Shown here: positions 6,155 through 9,458 of the stretch, piece after piece
How the letters are laid out: each line of letters starts with the position of its first letter
Position numbering within the stretch: position 1 is the stretch's first letter
NCBI GenBank assembly: GCA_016764035.1
Contig: JAESSQ010000141.1
Coordinates: 1-9,458 of the forward strand
DNA length: 9,458 nt
Origin: Gammaproteobacteria bacterium
GTDB lineage: Bacteria > Pseudomonadota > Gammaproteobacteria > SZUA-229
Direction: 5' to 3'
Notes under the pieces: generated by a model
The model's input: only the letters and a program-made list of their open reading frames with translations
Told to the model about the DNA's origin: nothing
The model's database searches: none
Translations under genes and position numbers: made by a program

Positions 6155-7215
6155 TAATCAAAACCCCTCATGGCAAGGCCGCAAGCAATCATTAATGATG
6201 GTGCATCATTGCTGAGAGACTGTGGGTTTACTCTGGAATTCAGTGACATTTCTGCAAACGGGTTAGCGATAACAGTAGGCGTATCGAGTTGTGCTTCAAC
6301 CAGTTCATCGATGCCTGGAATTGATGCGCATCCTCCAGCAAGTACCACAAGGTCTACAGCGTTATGTTGTCCTGAGGTATAAAAAAACTGTAAAAATCGA
6401 CCAACTTGTTGCGCGATGGTTTCTTTAAAGGGTTCGAGCACTTCAGGAATATAGTTGTCAGGTAAACCACCTTCTTTTTTAAGGCGTCCGGCTTCATCAT
6501 AGGCCAAACCATAACGGCGCATAATTTCTTCGGTTAGCTGCTTGCCACCAAAGCTTTGCTCACGTGTGTATATTAGGTGATCGTTTTCGACAACGTTTAG
6601 ACTGGTCATGGTGGCGCCGATGTCGATAACAGCAATAATGTTGTCTTCACTGGCTTCTTTCATTTGATAGGCAATCAATTTGCAAGAATTTTCGATTGTG
6701 TAAGCTTCAACATCAACAATTCTTGGTTTTAGACCGCCCAGCGCTAATGCGGCAGAACGCAGTTCAATATTTTCACTGCGAGAAGCAGCAAGTAATACAT
6801 CAACCGTATCAGGGTTATTTTTTGTTGGGCCAATTACTTCGAAATCGAGATTAATTTCTTCAAGTGGATAAGGGATGTATTGATCGGCTTCCATCTCGAT
6901 TTGTATTTCTAGTTCGTCATCACTTAAGCCGACGGGCATGGTGATGATTTTAGTTATGACCGCAGAGCCTGAGACGGCAACAGCAGCATTTTTGGTTTTT
7001 GTGCCAGAGCGTTTAACGGCTTTTTGAATGGTTTCGCCAACAGCTTCGACATCCTCGATGTTTTTATCAACAACAGCGTTATCTGGTAGTGGTTCTACCG
7101 CAAGGCTTTGCACACGATATTTGTCGCCATCTTGCGTTAGCTCGAGTAATTTGACTGACGTCGAGCTGATATCCAAGCCTAAAATGGCAGGTTTTTTGCG
7201 TTGTAGCAGGCCCAC
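6154..7215 (-). CDS. pilM: Type IV pilus actin-like protein PilM
   Basis: PilM is a cytoplasmic actin/FtsA-like ATP-binding protein that binds the PilN tail at the inner face of the membrane and connects the alignment complex with the pilus motor. The 353-residue product has the phosphate-1 motif LGLDISSTSVKLLEL at 12-26, the second phosphate motif AVIDIGATMTSLNVV at 195-209 and the adenosine-type motif VVLAGGCASIPGI at 290-302. The PilM-typical QIEMEADQYIPYPLEE segment follows the first subdomain. The start is GTG at 7213-7215, preceded by AAGGGGA at a 5-base spacing; the first residues MGLLQRKKP match PilM proteins. It is the first gene of the pilMNOP-pilQ operon and diverges from mrcA. Confidence 0.96.
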   Translation of the reverse strand: MGLLQRKKPAILGLDISSTSVKLLELTQDGDKYRVQSLAVEPLPDNAVVDKNIEDVEAVGETIQKAVKRSGTKTKNAAVAVSGSAVITKIITMPVGLSDDELEIQIEMEADQYIPYPLEEINLDFEVIGPTKNNPDTVDVLLAASRSENIELRSAALALGGLKPRIVDVEAYTIENSCKLIAYQMKEASEDNIIAVIDIGATMTSLNVVENDHLIYTREQSFGGKQLTEEIMRRYGLAYDEAGRLKKEGGLPDNYIPEVLEPFKETIAQQVGRFLQFFYTSGQHNAVDLVVLAGGCASIPGIDELVEAQLDTPTVIANPFAEMSLNSRVNPQSLSNDAPSLMIACGLAMRGFD

Positions 7216-7220
7216 GCTGT

Positions 7221-7227
7221 TCCCCTT
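7221..7227 (-). promoter_or_regulatory. Ribosome binding site of pilM (GTG start)
   Basis: The minus strand reads AAGGGGA 5 bases before the GTG at 7213-7215. It supports the non-ATG start of pilM. Confidence 0.65.
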
Positions 7228-7260
7228 TATTTATATATTATCAAGGTAGTTATAGAATAC

Positions 7261-7269
7261 ATTATAACA
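7261..7269 (-). promoter_or_regulatory. Candidate extended -10 promoter for pilM (proximal)
   Basis: The minus strand carries TGTTATAAT, a perfect extended -10 element (TG, one base, TATAAT), 45 bases before the pilM GTG. No recognisable -35 box lies 16-18 bases upstream, which fits extended -10 promoters. The region is AT-rich, so chance matches are possible. Confidence 0.5.
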
Positions 7270-7313
7270 TTTGCATTAAATACTAGCGGTAAGTGTAGAA
7301 GAATACTAGATAA

Positions 7314-7343
7314 TTTATAACATTGTCGTAAATTTGATGTTAA
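7314..7343 (-). promoter_or_regulatory. Candidate sigma-70 promoter for pilM (distal)
   Basis: On the minus strand TTAACA (7338-7343, five of six matches to TTGACA) is followed after 18 bases by TATAAA (7314-7319), which is preceded by TG in extended -10 position. It lies about 100 bases upstream of the pilM start and close to the candidate mrcA -10 box on the other strand. Confidence 0.5.
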
Positions 7344-7348
7344 ACCTT

Positions 7349-7354
7349 TATACT
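7349..7354 (+). promoter_or_regulatory. Candidate -10 box for mrcA
   Basis: TATACT on the plus strand lies 38 bases before the mrcA GTG and matches TATAAT in five of six positions. No good -35 box is present at 16-18 bases; TTGTCG at 7323-7328 is 20 bases away. The assignment is weak. Confidence 0.3.
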
Positions 7355-7379
7355 TTGTCGCCTAATTCTTATATATCGC

Positions 7380-7385
7380 AGGTAA
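7380..7385 (+). promoter_or_regulatory. Ribosome binding site of mrcA (GTG start)
   Basis: AGGTAA lies 7 bases before the GTG at 7393-7395. No ATG occurs in frame upstream, and the next in-frame ATG at 7441 would cut through the membrane anchor, so the GTG start is preferred. Confidence 0.5.
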
Positions 7386-7392
7386 TGGATCA

Positions 7393-9458
7393 GTGCGTAT
7401 TTTTAATATTATTAAATTATTTGTCATCACCACTTTAGTGATGGCATTAATCGCTGGAATACTAATCGTAGGCGGTTATTTCTACCTTAATCCTAAATTA
7501 CCCTCAATCGAGGGGCTTAGTAAAATTCGTCTTCAAGTTCCACTCCGTATATATAGCAGTGATGGTGCCTTAATGGGTGAATTTGGCGAGAAACGTCGGA
7601 CGCCAAAGACACTTGAAGACATACCTGATCTAATGGAACAAGCCTTTCTCTCGGCCGAAGATGACCGTTTTTTTGAACACCCTGGTGTTGATTATCAAGG
7701 TATATTGCGCGCAGTGCTTAATTTAATTATGACCGGTCAGCGAGGTCAGGGTGGCAGTACTATTACTATGCAGCTGGCCCGTAACTTTTATCTGAGCAGT
7801 GAAAAAACGTATTTACGTAAATTAAATGAAATACTGCTGGCTTTAAAAATTGAAAATGAGTTGGAAAAGGAAAAAATTCTTGAGCTTTATCTAAACAAGA
7901 TTTATTTAGGGAACCGATCTTATGGTGTAGCTGCAGCGTCACAAATTTATTATGGACTTGATCTGAACGAATTATCGCTTTCGCAGATTGCCATGATAGC
8001 CGGATTGCCGAAAGCACCTTCTACGTATAACCCGATCGTGAACCCAGAGCGTGCGACTATCCGTCGAAATTATGTTTTAGCGCGGATGCTAAAACTTGAA
8101 TACATAACCAATGAGCAATACGAAATACATATTGCAGAACCGGTCACGGCGGTTCGTCATCGTAGCGCATTGGGTGTTTATGCGCCTTATGTTAATGAAA
8201 TGGCTCGTGCGGAAATTGTTAAACAATTCGGTGACCAGGCTTATGTGCGTGGTTTAAATGTTTATACAACGGTCAATAAACGCTTGCAGCGTGCAGCGAA
8301 TAACAGCATCTGGAACGGATTGGTGGCTTATGATCATCGTCACGGTTATCGAGGTGTTATTCGACATGTAGATTTGAGTTCAGAACAGCAAGCAGCAGTT
8401 GTAGATGTTGCTGATGAAGATGAAAGTGAAAGCAGTTTGCTGTCGGTATTAAAAAATGATGAAGATTACGGTCGATTTGTACCCGCTCTGATCCTTTCTG
8501 TTAACGATGATGCAGGCGTTAAGGAAGGCGCCCCAGCAGAAGATGGTCGTTTTGCAACCGCCTTATTAAAAGACGGTAATCAAGTACGGGTGCCCTGGCG
8601 AGGTATCGAATGGGCGCGTGCATACATTAGTGTGAATCGTATTGCTAAGGAATTACAAAAGGTGTCAGACGTCATCAAGCCAGGCGACGTCGTTTGGCTA
8701 GATCAAAACTCCGTTACAGGCTGGAGTCTTGCTCAAATACCTGAGATACAGGGCGCTTTGGTTTCGCTTGATCCTAACAGTGGTGCAATTCAGTCGCTGG
8801 TTGGTGGTTTTGATTTTGCGCACAGTAAATTTAATCGCGTGGTGCAGGCAAAACGACAGGCCGGTTCTGGGTTTAAGCCCATCGTGTATGCGGCAGCATT
8901 GGATAAAAAATATACACCGGCTAGTTTAATAAATGATGCGCCCGTTGTGTTTCAAGATTCTGCGCTAGAAGGTGAGTGGCGCCCGCAAAATTACAGTGGC
9001 AAAACGTATGGGCCAACGCGTCTCCGCATGGCATTGTACAAGTCAAGAAATTTGGTCTCGATACGTGTGTTGCGCTCTATCGGTCTCAGACACGCTACGC
9101 AATATGCGAAAAACTTTGGCCTGGATAGTAGTGCTTTGCCTTATGATTTATCACTGTCGCTTGGCAGTGCCGAAATGACGCCATTGCAGATGGCACGTGT
9201 TTATTCAGTTTTTGCAAACGGTGGTTATTTAACGGAGCCTTACTTGATACAGCGTATCGAAGATGCTGATGGCAGTGTCCTGTTTGAAGCTGATCCTGTG
9301 GTTGCCTGTACTGCCTGTGTTATTGCCGAGCAGCAGTGGTCATCTGATATCGTGGAAACGGATGCATTGGCAAAACTGCCTAAACAGGCGGAACGTACAC
9401 TGGAGCCACGCTTGGCTTTTCAGATGAATTCGATACTGCAAGATGTTGTGTTGAGAGG
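7393..9458 (+). CDS. mrcA: Penicillin-binding protein 1A (bifunctional glycosyltransferase/transpeptidase), partial
   Basis: This class A PBP polymerises lipid II glycan strands and cross-links peptides at the outer face of the inner membrane. I translated 688 open codons from the GTG at 7393; the frame runs off the right edge. A transmembrane anchor lies at about residues 9-31. The GT51 domain shows SAEDDRFFEHPG with catalytic Glu89, QGGSTITMQLAR at 119-130, LYLNKIYLGNRSYGVAAAS, and the LSLSQIAMIAGLPKAPSTYNP block. An OB-like insert typical of PBP1A spans about 330-436 and includes an unusually acidic run at 338-346. In the transpeptidase domain, the active-site serine is Ser492 in SGFK (SxxK), and Ser551-Arg-Asn553 is the SxN motif. 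Cys639 and Cys642 form the CxxC pair also present in E. coli PBP1a. The KTG motif lies past the window end. The gene is also called ponA; it is divergent from pilM, as in E. coli with hofM. Confidence 0.96.
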   Translation, partial: MRIFNIIKLFVITTLVMALIAGILIVGGYFYLNPKLPSIEGLSKIRLQVPLRIYSSDGALMGEFGEKRRTPKTLEDIPDLMEQAFLSAEDDRFFEHPGVDYQGILRAVLNLIMTGQRGQGGSTITMQLARNFYLSSEKTYLRKLNEILLALKIENELEKEKILELYLNKIYLGNRSYGVAAASQIYYGLDLNELSLSQIAMIAGLPKAPSTYNPIVNPERATIRRNYVLARMLKLEYITNEQYEIHIAEPVTAVRHRSALGVYAPYVNEMARAEIVKQFGDQAYVRGLNVYTTVNKRLQRAANNSIWNGLVAYDHRHGYRGVIRHVDLSSEQQAAVVDVADEDESESSLLSVLKNDEDYGRFVPALILSVNDDAGVKEGAPAEDGRFATALLKDGNQVRVPWRGIEWARAYISVNRIAKELQKVSDVIKPGDVVWLDQNSVTGWSLAQIPEIQGALVSLDPNSGAIQSLVGGFDFAHSKFNRVVQAKRQAGSGFKPIVYAAALDKKYTPASLINDAPVVFQDSALEGEWRPQNYSGKTYGPTRLRMALYKSRNLVSIRVLRSIGLRHATQYAKNFGLDSSALPYDLSLSLGSAEMTPLQMARVYSVFANGGYLTEPYLIQRIEDADGSVLFEADPVVACTACVIAEQQWSSDIVETDALAKLPKQAERTLEPRLAFQMNSILQDVVLR

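Noticed and set aside
8729..9178. Plus-strand open frames inside mrcA
   Set aside because: They are out-of-frame readings of mrcA, whose own frame is open and carries catalytic motifs throughout this stretch.

Overview
The window carries a conserved gammaproteobacterial block: mrcA (penicillin-binding protein 1A) facing away from pilM-pilN-pilO-pilP-pilQ, followed on the same strand by aroK and aroB. The E. coli chromosome has the same order (mrcA / hofMNOPQ / aroK / aroB), as do many type IV pilus-bearing gammaproteobacteria. Base composition looks moderate by eye, without strong GC bias. I cannot name a genus from this sequence alone.

Layout from left to right. Positions 1-764 (minus) hold the N-terminal two thirds of aroB, cut by the window edge. 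Positions 791-1303 (minus) hold a complete aroK. Positions 1318-1352 hold a strong intrinsic terminator for the minus strand. Positions 1368-2090 (minus) hold an unfamiliar lipoprotein with an Ig-like segment and Asp/Asn-rich, calcium-loop-like motifs; it sits between pilQ and aroK, where those two genes are usually adjacent. Positions 2127-4402 (minus) hold pilQ, split by an apparent one-base deletion at about 3310/3311. Positions 4453-7215 (minus) hold pilP, pilO, pilN and pilM, translationally chained by 1-4 base overlaps. Positions 7216-7392 are a divergent intergenic region with candidate promoters. From 7393 to the window end (plus) runs mrcA, cut off before its KTG motif.

How the genes work together: PilM (cytoplasmic, actin-like) binds the N-terminus of PilN. 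PilN and PilO form the inner-membrane and periplasmic frame. The lipoprotein PilP links this frame to the outer-membrane secretin PilQ, through which the pilus passes. PBP1A builds peptidoglycan in the same compartment that the pilus machine must cross. AroK and AroB are shikimate pathway enzymes whose position here is conserved synteny rather than shared function. The two points most worth following up are the broken pilQ frame and the extra lipoprotein at the end of the pil operon. No RNA genes, CRISPR arrays, insertion sequences or phage genes were seen, and no stretch over 300 bases lacks a gene.
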